The notes beneath the pieces were generated by a model. The model saw only the letters and a list, made by a program, of their open reading frames with translations, did not search any database and was not told where the DNA came from. Shown here piece by piece: positions 17,182 through 26,587 of a DNA stretch of 64,000 bases. Origin of the DNA: Streptomyces echinoruber (GTDB lineage: Bacteria; Actinomycetota; Actinomycetes; Streptomycetales; Streptomycetaceae); assembly GCF_014651135.1 (NCBI RefSeq), contig NZ_BMWH01000014.1:112241-176240 (forward strand). The letters run 5' to 3'. Both the position numbers and the translations under genes were made by a program. Each line of letters begins with the position of its first letter. Position 1 is the first letter of the stretch.

Positions 17182-18843
17182 GCCTCGATCCACCGCGTGA
17201 ATTCTGATCACGGGTGTCGGGCGGGTTCCGGGTGTTTCTTCGGGATGCGGGCAGCGGTGATCGCCGGGTGGCCGTCCGGTGCGGGGTCTCCGAGGTCTTT
17301 CGGGTCGTGTGCGGGCAGGGTGGTCGTGCGGGTCAGGTGACCATGCGCTGTCCGGTCGCGGTCCACAGGTCGGTGAAGTCGTCGGCCCACCGCCAGGGCT
17401 GGGGCAGGTGGAGGGTGAGGCGGCGGGCGCCGGTGGCGATCCGGGCGGGAATGCTGATCAGGTGGCGGCGGATGGTGCCGGTGCGTGCCCGGGCGTGGAA
17501 GACGGAGGCGAGGTGGCCGGCGGCCCGGGTGAGGTTGTAGGCGGTGGCGGCGAGGGTGAGCCAGGCGGCGTTCGCGGTGAACTTCCCCGAGGGCAGGTGG
17601 GCGAGCGCGGAGTCCTCCAGGTCGGCGAAGACCTGCTCGACCTGGGCGTGTTCGCGGTGCATCGACTCGGCCCGGGCCAGGACGAACGGGCTGTCGGTGA
17701 AGATCACGTGGTGGCGCCAGGCCGTGAACAACTCGCTCTGCCCGGCGGGCACAAACTTCGGGTTCAGCCGCTTCACGCGGCGCACGATGAGCCGGGCGGT
17801 GGTGTGGAACGCCTTTTTCTTGCTGGTGAACGCGGTGAAGGGGATCTCGGCGATCTCGGCGTCGGAGACCCAGCGTTCCTCCTGCTCGTCCCAGACCGCG
17901 TTCGTGTACTTGATCGGTGTCCAGGCGTCCTCGGTCATCGTCTCGATCGCGGTGCGGATGGTCTTCGTGACCGCGACCGCGAGCGAGAACCGTGCGCCGG
18001 CCTTGCGGCAGACGGCCACGACCTTGTGGGAGAAGAACGCCGAGTCGGCCCGGACGACGATCCGTGCGGTGATGCCCATCGCCCGCACCGTGGCCAGGGC
18101 CTCACGCAGCAGACTGGCCGCGCCCTTGCCCGAGCCCGCCGAGCCCTTGCGCAGCCGGGTGGCGATGATGACCGGCGCGCAGGTGGCGGTCTTGACGGTG
18201 ACGATCTGGAAGTGCAGGCCGCGGACCTTGGTGCAGCCGAAAAAGGCGCCCTGCTCGGCCGGGCCGTAGACCTGCTTGACCTTGGAGTCGATGTCCACGG
18301 ACACCACCTCGTCCCGCTTCGGGACCAGACCGGTGTGCGCGGCCAGAGTGCAGATGAACGCACGGGCCGCGGACTGGAGCTGGCGCACGTGCCCCCAGGT
18401 GAAGGCGCGCAGGAACGTGCCGAGCGTGGACGGCGCCCGCACCCCGCCGAACAGGCGGGACAGCCCGCCGTGCCGCAGCACGTCCAGGTCGTCGATGCTG
18501 TCCGCCCCGGCGATCATGCCGCCCACGATGCTCATCACCTTCGCGTCGGCGGCCGTCCCGGCACCGTTCTTCGCGCCGGACAGCCTGACCTTCTCGGCCA
18601 CCAGCGCGGGCAGGCCGCACCGCTCGGCCAGCCGGACCACCGGGACCAGCCCGGCATGTGCGATCAGGTCCGGGTCGTCGAACGCGGCGAACAGCGTCGC
18701 CGGGCTGTGGGAGACTTTCACTTGAGAGGTGCCTTGCTTCGTGGGACTGATGAGGGCGTAGTGAACTCCCATCATCCCAGGTCAGCAGGCACCTCTTCTC
18801 ATTCCGTCATCCACAGACCGACTATCGCGCGGTGGATCCAGGC
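17182..18843. mobile_element. IS1380-family insertion sequence
   Basis: The element is about 1.66 kb. The left end reads GCCTCGATCCACCGCGTGA, and the complement of the right end reads GCCTGGATCCACCGCGCGA: terminal inverted repeats of about 19 bp with two mismatches. TGA flanks both ends (17179-17181 and 18844-18846), possibly part of a short target duplication. It carries one transposase gene. It lies between the integrase terminator and the cargo genes and interrupts no recognisable gene. Confidence 0.8.
17333..18775 (-). CDS. IS1380-family transposase
   Basis: A DDE transposase, complete and apparently intact. Asp in VVSVDIDSK, Asp in RIVVRADSAFFS and Glu in FADLEDSALAHLPSGKF form the catalytic set, and the DSAFFS and HLPSG motifs are typical of IS1380. 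The ATG at 18775 gives 480 residues. A GTG at 18721 (VKVSHSPATLF) would give 462, closer to the family's usual length, so the first 18 residues are uncertain. Terminal repeats lie outside both gene ends. Confidence 0.92.
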   Translation of the reverse strand: MMGVHYALISPTKQGTSQVKVSHSPATLFAAFDDPDLIAHAGLVPVVRLAERCGLPALVAEKVRLSGAKNGAGTAADAKVMSIVGGMIAGADSIDDLDVLRHGGLSRLFGGVRAPSTLGTFLRAFTWGHVRQLQSAARAFICTLAAHTGLVPKRDEVVSVDIDSKVKQVYGPAEQGAFFGCTKVRGLHFQIVTVKTATCAPVIIATRLRKGSAGSGKGAASLLREALATVRAMGITARIVVRADSAFFSHKVVAVCRKAGARFSLAVAVTKTIRTAIETMTEDAWTPIKYTNAVWDEQEERWVSDAEIAEIPFTAFTSKKKAFHTTARLIVRRVKRLNPKFVPAGQSELFTAWRHHVIFTDSPFVLARAESMHREHAQVEQVFADLEDSALAHLPSGKFTANAAWLTLAATAYNLTRAAGHLASVFHARARTGTIRRHLISIPARIATGARRLTLHLPQPWRWADDFTDLWTATGQRMVT

Positions 18844-19111
18844 TGAAGCGTTTCCACGCCGAACGGAGACGCGCATATGAGGCTTGGCTTCGAGCCGAGG
18901 GCCTTAAGGCGCGGGCTGAGCGTTTGAGTTCTTCCTAGTGACCGCTTGGGTAGAGCCGTGCACATGGGAAGCCCCGCCAGTTCGGGGAAACTGGCGGAGC
19001 TGGGCCGGCACGCTAGGTAAGGGAGCGTTGCCCGCCCCTGCCGGGATTCCCAGCCGTGGGGAAAAGGTGGTCGGGTCACGTCCGACAGAAGCGGAGATCA
19101 GCGGTAAAGGA
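18844..19111. other. Element region with hairpin, no gene recognised
   Basis: Together with the IS end this is a gene-free stretch. It contains a perfect 9-bp stem, CCGCCAGTT (18974-18982) with AACTGGCGG (18989-18997). The hairpin could end the minus-strand cargo transcript or be part of a small RNA or origin. A 16-codon frame with a GGAG site (ATG at 18876) is too short to trust. Confidence 0.5.
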
Positions 19112-19315
19112 TCACCAGACATTGGGTAGGAGCTGACCGCCGGCACAGGTAGGGCAAGGAACCTTGCGCCTGTTGTTGCAGCCTGAGCAACCCTCGAAGC
19201 CGAAGCAGATGGGGCACCAGATTTCGCGGTGTCCCGTGCACGTTCCGCAGTAGTCGCCGTAAGACCACAGGGTCTGCGTGAACGTGAGGGGGCGGCGCGA
19301 GTCGGTGCGCGCCAT
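19112..19315 (-). CDS. Small protein with four CxxC motifs (DnaJ-type zinc-finger-like)
   Basis: A 67-residue protein with CGTC, CPIC, CSGC and CPTC spaced as in the DnaJ cysteine-rich domain, and Gly residues after several of them. It should bind two zinc ions. No J-domain is present. Its ATG overlaps the stop of the upstream gene by one base (TGATG), which implies translational coupling. In Streptomyces integrated elements such small zinc proteins often sit beside XRE/DUF5753 regulators; the function is unknown. Confidence 0.75.
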   Translation of the reverse strand: MARTDSRRPLTFTQTLWSYGDYCGTCTGHREIWCPICFGFEGCSGCNNRRKVPCPTCAGGQLLPNVW

Positions 19316-19521
19316 CAGAGTTTTTCGCCACGGCTCCGCGCGTTGGCTTCGGCGACGCGTTCCCGCAGACGCGAATGTTCCACTCCCGAGTGCGGAGGAG
19401 TGTCCGCCCCTTCGGCCGTCGTTCCCAACGGGTCGTCCGGGTCGTGGAACACCCGCACCCTTCCGTCGCTGCCGAACAACTCGAACGCCTCGGACAGCCG
19501 GGCTCTTGCGTCGCTCGCCAT
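19315..19521 (-). CDS. Small hypothetical protein
   Basis: A 68-residue acidic protein, MASDARARLSEAFELFGSDG..., with a predicted helix at each end and no recognised domain. GAGGAGG stands 9 nt before the ATG at 19521, and its stop overlaps the next start, so it is very likely translated. Within a minimal integrative element a small protein like this could be the recombination directionality factor, but nothing in the sequence proves this. Confidence 0.65.
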   Translation of the reverse strand: MASDARARLSEAFELFGSDGRVRVFHDPDDPLGTTAEGADTPPHSGVEHSRLRERVAEANARSRGEKL

Positions 19522-19609
19522 GATCGCTCGCTCCTCCTCTGGTCGTGCAGACCACGCTAGGAACGAGCCACATCGGGGCTCTACGAAGTTCTACGAAATT
19601 GCACGCCAG

Positions 19610-20458
19610 TTAGCCGAGCGCCTCGATTGCCTTCGTGATCAAGGTTCGTGCTGTCGCGCCGTAGACCGCTGCTTCTGACAGGCGTTCGAACGCTCTCGCG
19701 TACTGCTCGATCTCCGATGGCGCTGTGACGTTCACAGCGGCAGTCAGTAGCTCTACTTGGGCTTGGGCGCTGTCGTAGATCGAGAACGTCTCCAGCGGCC
19801 ACATGTGCCGCGAGGCAGTGAACGGCACCACTCCGAGTGAAACCGCTGGCAGGGACATGATCGACAGCAGATGGCCCAGTTGCCCGGCCATGACTTCGGC
19901 GTCACCAATGCGGTATCGCAAAACGGCTTCTTCAACGAGGATCGCGAATCGATGATCTCCTTCACGCAGGACCTGCGCCCGATCCATGCGGGCGGCCACA
20001 GCTTCCGTGACGTCATTGGGCGTCTGCCGGAAGTTGGTGATCTCAGTCAGCAGCGCGGTTGCGTACGCGGGAGTCTGGAGCAGGCCGGGCACCACGTTGG
20101 AGCAGTAGATCCGGAAGGTTCGGGTGCGCTCGAAGAGAGGTACGTACGACTCCTGGAGTCGGCGTAGCCCGGTGCGCTGGAGCCGTCGCCACTCTACGTA
20201 CATCGACTCCGCCGAGCGAGACGCGGCGATCAAGTCGGCTGCTTGATCATCGGCTCCACAGATGCGGCACCAATCGCGAATGTCGGCATCCGAGGGGGGC
20301 GTTACGGCATTCTCCAGCCGACTGGCCTTGGAGGGATGCCAGCCAGCCTGTACGGCCACCTCACGGGCCTTCAGACCAGCGTCTAGGCGAATATCCCGAA
20401 GGCGTGCTGCAAGCGCCTCACGGGCCGCCTGGACGCTGGACGAAGGGGAACGGGCCAT
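19610..20458 (-). CDS. XRE-family regulator with DUF5753 (Scr1-type)
   Basis: A 282-residue protein. The N-terminal helix-turn-helix (LRDIRLDAGLKAREVAVQAG, about 18-75) is followed by the DUF5753 domain, with YVPLFERTRTFRIYCSNVVP, GLLQTPAYATALL and FAILVEEAVLRYRIG. Such regulators are abundant in Streptomyces, usually next to a small partner (DUF397 or DUF6879), and have been described as antitoxin-like. Here the partner is DUF6879, 15 bp upstream on the same strand. ATG at 20458 is the conserved start. Confidence 0.9.
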   Translation of the reverse strand: MARSPSSSVQAAREALAARLRDIRLDAGLKAREVAVQAGWHPSKASRLENAVTPPSDADIRDWCRICGADDQAADLIAASRSAESMYVEWRRLQRTGLRRLQESYVPLFERTRTFRIYCSNVVPGLLQTPAYATALLTEITNFRQTPNDVTEAVAARMDRAQVLREGDHRFAILVEEAVLRYRIGDAEVMAGQLGHLLSIMSLPAVSLGVVPFTASRHMWPLETFSIYDSAQAQVELLTAAVNVTAPSEIEQYARAFERLSEAAVYGATARTLITKAIEALG

Positions 20459-20473
20459 TGGTGCTGTGCGTTC

Positions 20474-20998
20474 TCAGATCCTGTAGCGGTCGTGCGGAAT
20501 AGCCCGGTCCCAGACGGCTTCGAACGCCGAGGCGCACAGCTTGACCACCTCGGCGCGGTCGTCCACCTCGTCGCCGAGGTAGACACCCTCACCGGAGAAG
20601 TAGCCGAACCTCACTAGCCGGTCATCGAAGCACCAGAAGTCATTGCCAGGGAGTGCCAGATCCGACGCGTTCCGCCGGGGAAGCCAACGAACCTGCTCAC
20701 CAGCGGCGATATTGGTGAACGTGCCGTCGTAGAGGTACCGGGTGTACTCGCTCACCGGCTCGGAGACGATCCGGGCACGGCGGATCACGACGCCACGGGA
20801 AACGGCCTCGGACACCATGTCCAGCCAGGGACGCCACCAGGACGCCCGGTCGTTCGGGTCCGGCCGATGACCGGCCTTCCACGCTGCCACGCGCGGGGCC
20901 TCGTCGGGGTCGTCGTAGAAGTCGCGCATCTCCAGATGCACGGCGGACCGCTGGCAGTTCGCCAGCAGCTCACTGAACGGTGGGGCCGTCTGCGGCAT
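20474..20998 (-). CDS. DUF6879 family protein
   Basis: A 174-residue protein with ELLANCQRSAVHLEMRDFYD at the N-terminus and WLPRRNASDLALPGNDFWCFDD in the second half, the pattern of the DUF6879 proteins that accompany XRE/DUF5753 regulators. ATG at 20998 follows GGGAGG at 6 nt and overlaps the upstream small gene by 29 bp. The biochemical role is unknown. Co-occurrence suggests it works with the regulator as an effector or toxin-like partner, which is an inference. Confidence 0.82.
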   Translation of the reverse strand: MPQTAPPFSELLANCQRSAVHLEMRDFYDDPDEAPRVAAWKAGHRPDPNDRASWWRPWLDMVSEAVSRGVVIRRARIVSEPVSEYTRYLYDGTFTNIAAGEQVRWLPRRNASDLALPGNDFWCFDDRLVRFGYFSGEGVYLGDEVDDRAEVVKLCASAFEAVWDRAIPHDRYRI

Positions 20999-21212
20999 CA
21001 CAAGCCTCCCTGATGGCGGCAGCCATACGCATGGGCAGCCGGACGACGGTCTCACTGTCGGGGATGGGGCCGGTCTTCAGGCACTCGGCGCGCGTCGCCT
21101 CGTCCAACGTCCAACCCTGCAACACGATCTCTTGCTTCTCCTCGTCGACCCAGACCGTGGGGCAGTTCGCCCCGTCCGTGTTCGGGTCCTTGGCGATGAA
21201 CCGTAGCGACAC
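20970..21212 (-). CDS. Small hypothetical protein upstream of DUF6879
   Basis: An 80-residue protein, SLRFIAKDPNTDGANCPTVW, then EEKQEIVLQGWTLDEATRAE. Similar small proteins often precede DUF6879 genes in Streptomyces; none has a known function. The frame is open to 21287, but GTG at 21212 has GGGAGG 5 nt before it and gives the usual short N-terminus. It is first in the element's minus-strand cargo operon. Confidence 0.75.
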   Translation of the reverse strand: MSLRFIAKDPNTDGANCPTVWVDEEKQEIVLQGWTLDEATRAECLKTGPIPDSETVVRLPMRMAAAIREACDAADGPTVQ

Positions 21213-21342
21213 AGCAGCCTCCCGGGCTATGCGGATTGCACGGACTTCTACGCACGGACCCTCCCGATGCTGCCGTGCTGGCGTCAAGGGTGCGCTTTAA
21301 GCCATGGGAGCGAGGGCTCATAGCGCCACCCACGGACAGCAG

Positions 21343-21371
21343 CAGACCCCCCGGCGACGCCGAGGGGTCTG
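21343..21371 (-). terminator. Element-supplied terminator after fumarase
   Basis: CAGACCCC (21343-21350) pairs with GGGGTCTG (21364-21371), with CGGCG/CGCCG pairing inside. It lies 21 bp past the present fumarase stop. It replaces the original terminator left behind near 15.37 kb. Confidence 0.75.
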
Positions 21372-21391
21372 TGAGGCGCTTACGGGACGGC

Positions 21392-23062
<1,671 letters not shown>

Positions 23063-23178
23063 CGGGTTGCCATTCCTCACTCGACAGACTGCGGCCCGCC
23101 TCCGTTGGCGCGCGCCCACCAGCGTAGAACCTGCCCGCGGCGGCGAAGCTGTGAGGTAAGGCTCAGCACCCCTCTAGT

Positions 23179-23192
23179 CGCGATCTATCGCG
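23179..23192. promoter_or_regulatory. Palindrome upstream of DUF1707 gene
   Basis: CGCGAT-CT-ATCGCG lies 19 bp before the GTG at 23211, in the divergent gap between fumB and the DUF1707 gene. A possible -10 element TACGCT at about 23198-23203 would put transcription start at or next to the GTG. The mRNA may therefore be leaderless, and the palindrome would cover the promoter. Confidence 0.45.
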
Positions 23193-23210
23193 TTTCGCTA
23201 CGCTGCTGCC

Positions 23211-23939
23211 GTGGACCTTCAGAAGCAGACCGAACTGCGCCCCTCCACCTCATCCGGCCCGTCCGGCCCGTCCGGAAACACCCCGGGCCCCTCCGACCTC
23301 CGCGCCTCCGACGCCGACCGCGACCGGATCGCGGACGTCCTGCGCGACGCCCTCGCCGAGGGCCGCCTCACCGCCGACGAGCACGCCGAGCGGGTCGAGC
23401 GGGCCTACCGGGCCAAGACCGTCGGCGAGCTGGAGCCGCTCGTGCGGGACCTGCCCGGCGCCCACCGGGCCGCGCCCGCCTTCGCGCCCGCGCCGGGCCG
23501 CCCGCCGGCCGGTGCCGTGCCGGTGGAGGCGGACGCGCGCGTGGTGGCGGTGTTCAGCAGCGCCGCGCGCCGCGGCCGCTGGCGCGCGGGGCGCCGGCTG
23601 CACGCGTACGCGGTGTTCGGCAGCGTCGAGATCGACCTGAGCGAGGCGATCTTCGAGTACCAGCAGGTCGTGGTCAAGGCGGTGTCGGTCTTCGGGAACG
23701 TGGAGATCTCCGTCCCGGAGAACGTCTCGCTGCGCGGCACCGGCGGCGGCGTCCTCGGTACTTTCGAGGTGGACACGCTCGACGCGGCCGACCCGGACGC
23801 CCCGGTCGTCTACGTCGACGGCTGGGCGGTGCTCGGCAACGTGGAGGCACGGCCCAGGCGCGGCAAGCTCGTCGCGGACATCCTCGACCGCGTCCAGCGC
23901 AAGGTCGACCGGAGCGTGCGCAGGCACCTGGGCCGTTGA
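23211..23939 (+). CDS. DUF1707 / LiaF-like domain protein
   Basis: A 242-residue soluble protein. A Ser/Pro-rich start is followed by the DUF1707 (SHOCT-like) domain, RASDADRDRIADVLRDALAEG...LTADEHAERV (about 30-80). The C-terminal half is a beta-strand domain of the DUF2154/LiaF cell-wall-stress type, with repeated VFGSVEIDL, VFGNVEISVPE and VLGNVEA. In Streptomyces such proteins are thought to act in envelope stress sensing; the role is unproven. GTG at 23211 has no ribosome binding site, which fits leaderless translation. Confidence 0.85.
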   Translation: MDLQKQTELRPSTSSGPSGPSGNTPGPSDLRASDADRDRIADVLRDALAEGRLTADEHAERVERAYRAKTVGELEPLVRDLPGAHRAAPAFAPAPGRPPAGAVPVEADARVVAVFSSAARRGRWRAGRRLHAYAVFGSVEIDLSEAIFEYQQVVVKAVSVFGNVEISVPENVSLRGTGGGVLGTFEVDTLDAADPDAPVVYVDGWAVLGNVEARPRRGKLVADILDRVQRKVDRSVRRHLGR

Positions 23940-24113
23940 CGGCCGTGAAGCCGGGCGGTGGCGAACGGAACCGGCCGGGCGGGGCGCCGCCCCTCCCGTA
24001 GCTCGGCTCCCTTCCGGACCGGGCGGTTCGGGACGCTGTGCATAGGCGCGCGTACAGCGGGTAGGGCTTGCTGCATCGCCTCTCGCTCGCGAAGCCGTCG
24101 TCAGGAGAAGACC

Positions 24114-24488
24114 GTGCTGCAACCGCCGCATTCGTCCCTGCAGGTAGCCGCCGTCCCGGCCCAGCGGGTGCCGACGCGGGACAGGGACCACGACGCGCCG
24201 TGGCACACCGAGGCGGTGTGCCGGCGCGACGAGGCAGGCCTGTTCTTCGCCCCCTCCAAGGAACCCACCGCCGCCCGGCTCTCCCGCGAGGAGGCGGCGA
24301 AGCGAGTCTGTGCGCGCTGCCCGGTCATGGTCGAGTGCCGTGAGCACGCGCTGCTGCAGCCCGAGCCCTACGGCGTCTGGGGCGGCCTCACCGCCGCCGA
24401 GCGCCGCGTCGTCCTCGCCCGGCGCCGCCGCCGCGAGATGGAGCTGAAGAAGGCGGCCCGCGCCGGCCGCATAGCCGCCGCCGGCTGA
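24114..24488 (+). CDS. WhiB-family iron-sulfur regulator (WblI-like)
   Basis: A 124-residue WhiB-like protein. Four cysteines for a 4Fe-4S cluster are in EAVCRRDEAG and VCARCPVMVEC, followed by the GVWGG turn and a basic C-terminus (RRRRREMELKKAARAG). WhiB-like proteins bind sigma factors or DNA and control development or stress genes. The position between DUF1707 and glpX matches wblI of S. coelicolor as I recall it. GTG at 24114 follows AGGAGAAG. A strong terminator follows the stop. Confidence 0.92.
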   Translation: MLQPPHSSLQVAAVPAQRVPTRDRDHDAPWHTEAVCRRDEAGLFFAPSKEPTAARLSREEAAKRVCARCPVMVECREHALLQPEPYGVWGGLTAAERRVVLARRRRREMELKKAARAGRIAAAG

Positions 24489-24506
24489 CCCGTCGGCCAC
24501 CGCCGC

Positions 24507-24540
24507 GCCGGGGCGCCCCTCGCACCGCGGGCGCCCCGGC
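24507..24540. terminator. Terminator after the WhiB-like gene
   Basis: A perfect 12-bp stem, GCCGGGGCGCCC (24507-24518) with GGGCGCCCCGGC (24529-24540), lies 18 bp after the stop. The rest of the gap to 24760 has no gene; it holds a tract of GACGAAGCA-like repeats (minus strand, about 24700-24760) next to the glpX stop. Confidence 0.85.
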
Positions 24541-24760
24541 CGTGTACGACGCCTGCGATGCGGGGGTACGGCGCCGGCGGCGCGGGGTACGGCGCCCGCG
24601 GTCGCCCCGGGTGTCACCCCGGGTGCCCGCCGGCCGGCGTACGGGCGGGGTGCCCCCTCCGCACCGGAGGCGCCCCGCGGCCGTACGGCACCGGCCGGCT
24701 CCGCTTCGTCCGCCGCCTCGTCCGTTGCTTCGTCTGCTTCGGCTGCTTCGTCCGTTGCTT

Positions 24761-25795
24761 CTACTTCGCCCGGTCGAAGTCGATGGCGCTGTACGCGCGC
24801 AGCTTGCTCAGCCGGTGCTCGGAGTCGATCCGGCGGACGGTGCCGGACTTGGAGCGCATGACGATCGACGAGGTCGTGGCGGTCTCCGAGCGGTAGCGCA
24901 CGCCGCGCAGGAGCTCGCCGTCGGTGATGCCGGTGGCGGCGAAGAAGACGTTCTCGCCGGAGACCAGGTCGTCCGTGGTCAGGACGCGGTCCAGGTCGTG
25001 GCCGGCGTCGATCGCCCGCTGCCGCTCCTCGTCGTCCTTGGGCCACAGCTTGCCCTGGATGGTGCCGCCCAGGCACTTCACCGCGCAGGCCGAGATGATG
25101 CCCTCGGGGGTGCCGCCGATGCCGAGGAGGAGGTCGATGCCGGTGCCCTCGCGCAGGGCGAGGATGGAGCCGGCGACGTCGCCGTCGGAGATCAGCTTGA
25201 TGCGGGCGCCGGTCTCGCGGACCTCGCGGATCAGGTTCTCGTGGCGCGGCCGGTCGAGGATGACGACGGTGACGTCCTCGGGCGCGGAGTGCTTGGCCTT
25301 GGCGACCCGGCGGATGTTGACGGAGACGGGCGCGTCGATGTCGACGAAGTCGGCCGCCTCCGGACCGGTGACCAGCTTGTCCATGTAGAAGACGGCGGAC
25401 GGGTCGAACATCGACCCGCGCTCGGCGGCGGCGAGCACGGCGATGGCGTTCGGCATGCCCTTCGCGGTGAGCGTGGTGCCGTCGATCGGGTCGACGGCGA
25501 TGTCGCACTCGGGCCCGGTGCCGTCGCCGACGCGCTCGCCGTTGAAGAGCATCGGCGCCTCGTCCTTCTCGCCCTCGCCGATGACCACCACGCCGTTCAT
25601 CGACACGGTGGAGACGAGGGTCCGCATGGCGCGCACCGCGGCGCCGTCCGCGCCGTTCTTGTCGCCGCGCCCGACCCAGCGGCCGGCGGCCATCGCGGCG
25701 GCCTCGGTGACCCGGACGAGTTCCAGGGCGAGGTTGCGGTCGGGAGCCTCGGAGGGAACGTCGAGCTCGGACGGCAGGTGGTGGTGATCGGTCAT
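24761..25795 (-). CDS. glpX: Class II fructose-1,6-bisphosphatase GlpX
   Basis: A 344-residue class II FBPase, the gluconeogenic phosphatase that forms fructose 6-phosphate. Metal- and phosphate-binding motifs are GEGEKDEAPML, DIAVDPIDGTTLTAKG and LLGIGGTPEG. ATG at 25795 (MTDHHHLPSEL) gives the usual length; the longer frame upstream is not used. It is divergent from the DUF4245 gene across a 128-bp promoter region. Confidence 0.95.
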   Translation of the reverse strand: MTDHHHLPSELDVPSEAPDRNLALELVRVTEAAAMAAGRWVGRGDKNGADGAAVRAMRTLVSTVSMNGVVVIGEGEKDEAPMLFNGERVGDGTGPECDIAVDPIDGTTLTAKGMPNAIAVLAAAERGSMFDPSAVFYMDKLVTGPEAADFVDIDAPVSVNIRRVAKAKHSAPEDVTVVILDRPRHENLIREVRETGARIKLISDGDVAGSILALREGTGIDLLLGIGGTPEGIISACAVKCLGGTIQGKLWPKDDEERQRAIDAGHDLDRVLTTDDLVSGENVFFAATGITDGELLRGVRYRSETATTSSIVMRSKSGTVRRIDSEHRLSKLRAYSAIDFDRAK

Positions 25796-25923
25796 CGGAG
25801 CGCACCTTTCTGATACGACGACGGCCGGATGAGGGTCTTGATGCCCGACTCTATCGTCGAGCAGACAAAATGAGCAGGGGGCCCCACGGATGAGCGCACC
25901 GGGCACCTGCGACGATAGGGGAC

Positions 25924-26448
25924 GTGGCAGGTTCGAACGGCAAGCAGAAGACGGTCCGGGACATGGTCCTCTCCCTGGGCCTCATCATGATCGCGGCGGC
26001 GGTCATGTACCTCTTCATCCCGCACGACGACCGCAAACCCGACATCCAGCGCGTCGACTACGGCATCGAGCTGAGCACCGCGCGCCGTGCCGCCGCCTAC
26101 CCCGTCGCCGCCCCTGAGGGCCTGCCCGGCACCTGGAAGGCGACCTCCGTGCGCTTCCGCGCCGACCAGGGCGACGCCTGGCACCTCGGCTTCGAGGACC
26201 CCGACGGGCAGTACGTCGCGATCGAGCAGTCCACGCGGAAGCGCGCGGACTTCATCGAGGAGGCCAGCCAGGGCGCTCACCCGACCAGGATCACCCAGAA
26301 GATAGACGGCCGCACGTGGACCCGGTACACCGGCGGCCGCTACGACGCCCTGGTCCTGGAGGGCACCAAGGGGTCGACCACGGTGGTGGCCGGCACGGCG
26401 TCGTTCGGGCGGCTGACGACGATGGTGGAGGCGCTGAAGATGCGGTGA
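25924..26448 (+). CDS. DUF4245 membrane-anchored protein
   Basis: A 174-residue protein with a short basic start, a membrane segment (about 15-32, LSLGLIMIAAAVMYLFI) and an extracytoplasmic DUF4245 domain (VDYGIELSTARRAAAYPV, TRITQKIDGRTWTRY, TTVVAGTASFGRLTTMVEAL). The family is common in actinobacteria; function unknown. GTG at 25924 is used. The conserved pairing with divergent glpX is seen in other Streptomyces as I recall. Confidence 0.88.
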   Translation: MAGSNGKQKTVRDMVLSLGLIMIAAAVMYLFIPHDDRKPDIQRVDYGIELSTARRAAAYPVAAPEGLPGTWKATSVRFRADQGDAWHLGFEDPDGQYVAIEQSTRKRADFIEEASQGAHPTRITQKIDGRTWTRYTGGRYDALVLEGTKGSTTVVAGTASFGRLTTMVEALKMR

Positions 26449-26477
26449 GCCCGCCCCTTCGGCCGTCCGACGCGTGC

Positions 26478-26508
26478 GAGGACCCCCGTCGGTGTGCCGG
26501 GGGCCCTC
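26478..26508. terminator. Terminator between DUF4245 and nitroreductase genes
   Basis: An 11-bp stem with one mismatch (arms 26478-26488 and 26498-26508) lies between convergent genes, 30 bp after the DUF4245 stop. Confidence 0.75.
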
Positions 26509-26587
26509 ACACGTCGGGCGACACGCGTCGGATGACACGCGTCGGACGGGCGCCGGGCGCGGTGGTGCCGGGCGCCGTGCGGCGGTG

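Noticed and set aside
18876..18926. Tiny 16-codon frame with a GGAG site just right of the IS
   Set aside because: Too short and without relatives or supporting context to be called a gene.
24700..24760. Possible C-terminal extension of GlpX encoded by DEA-rich repeats
   Set aside because: The repeats are open in a different frame from glpX, whose stop gives the normal length; treated as intergenic repeat.
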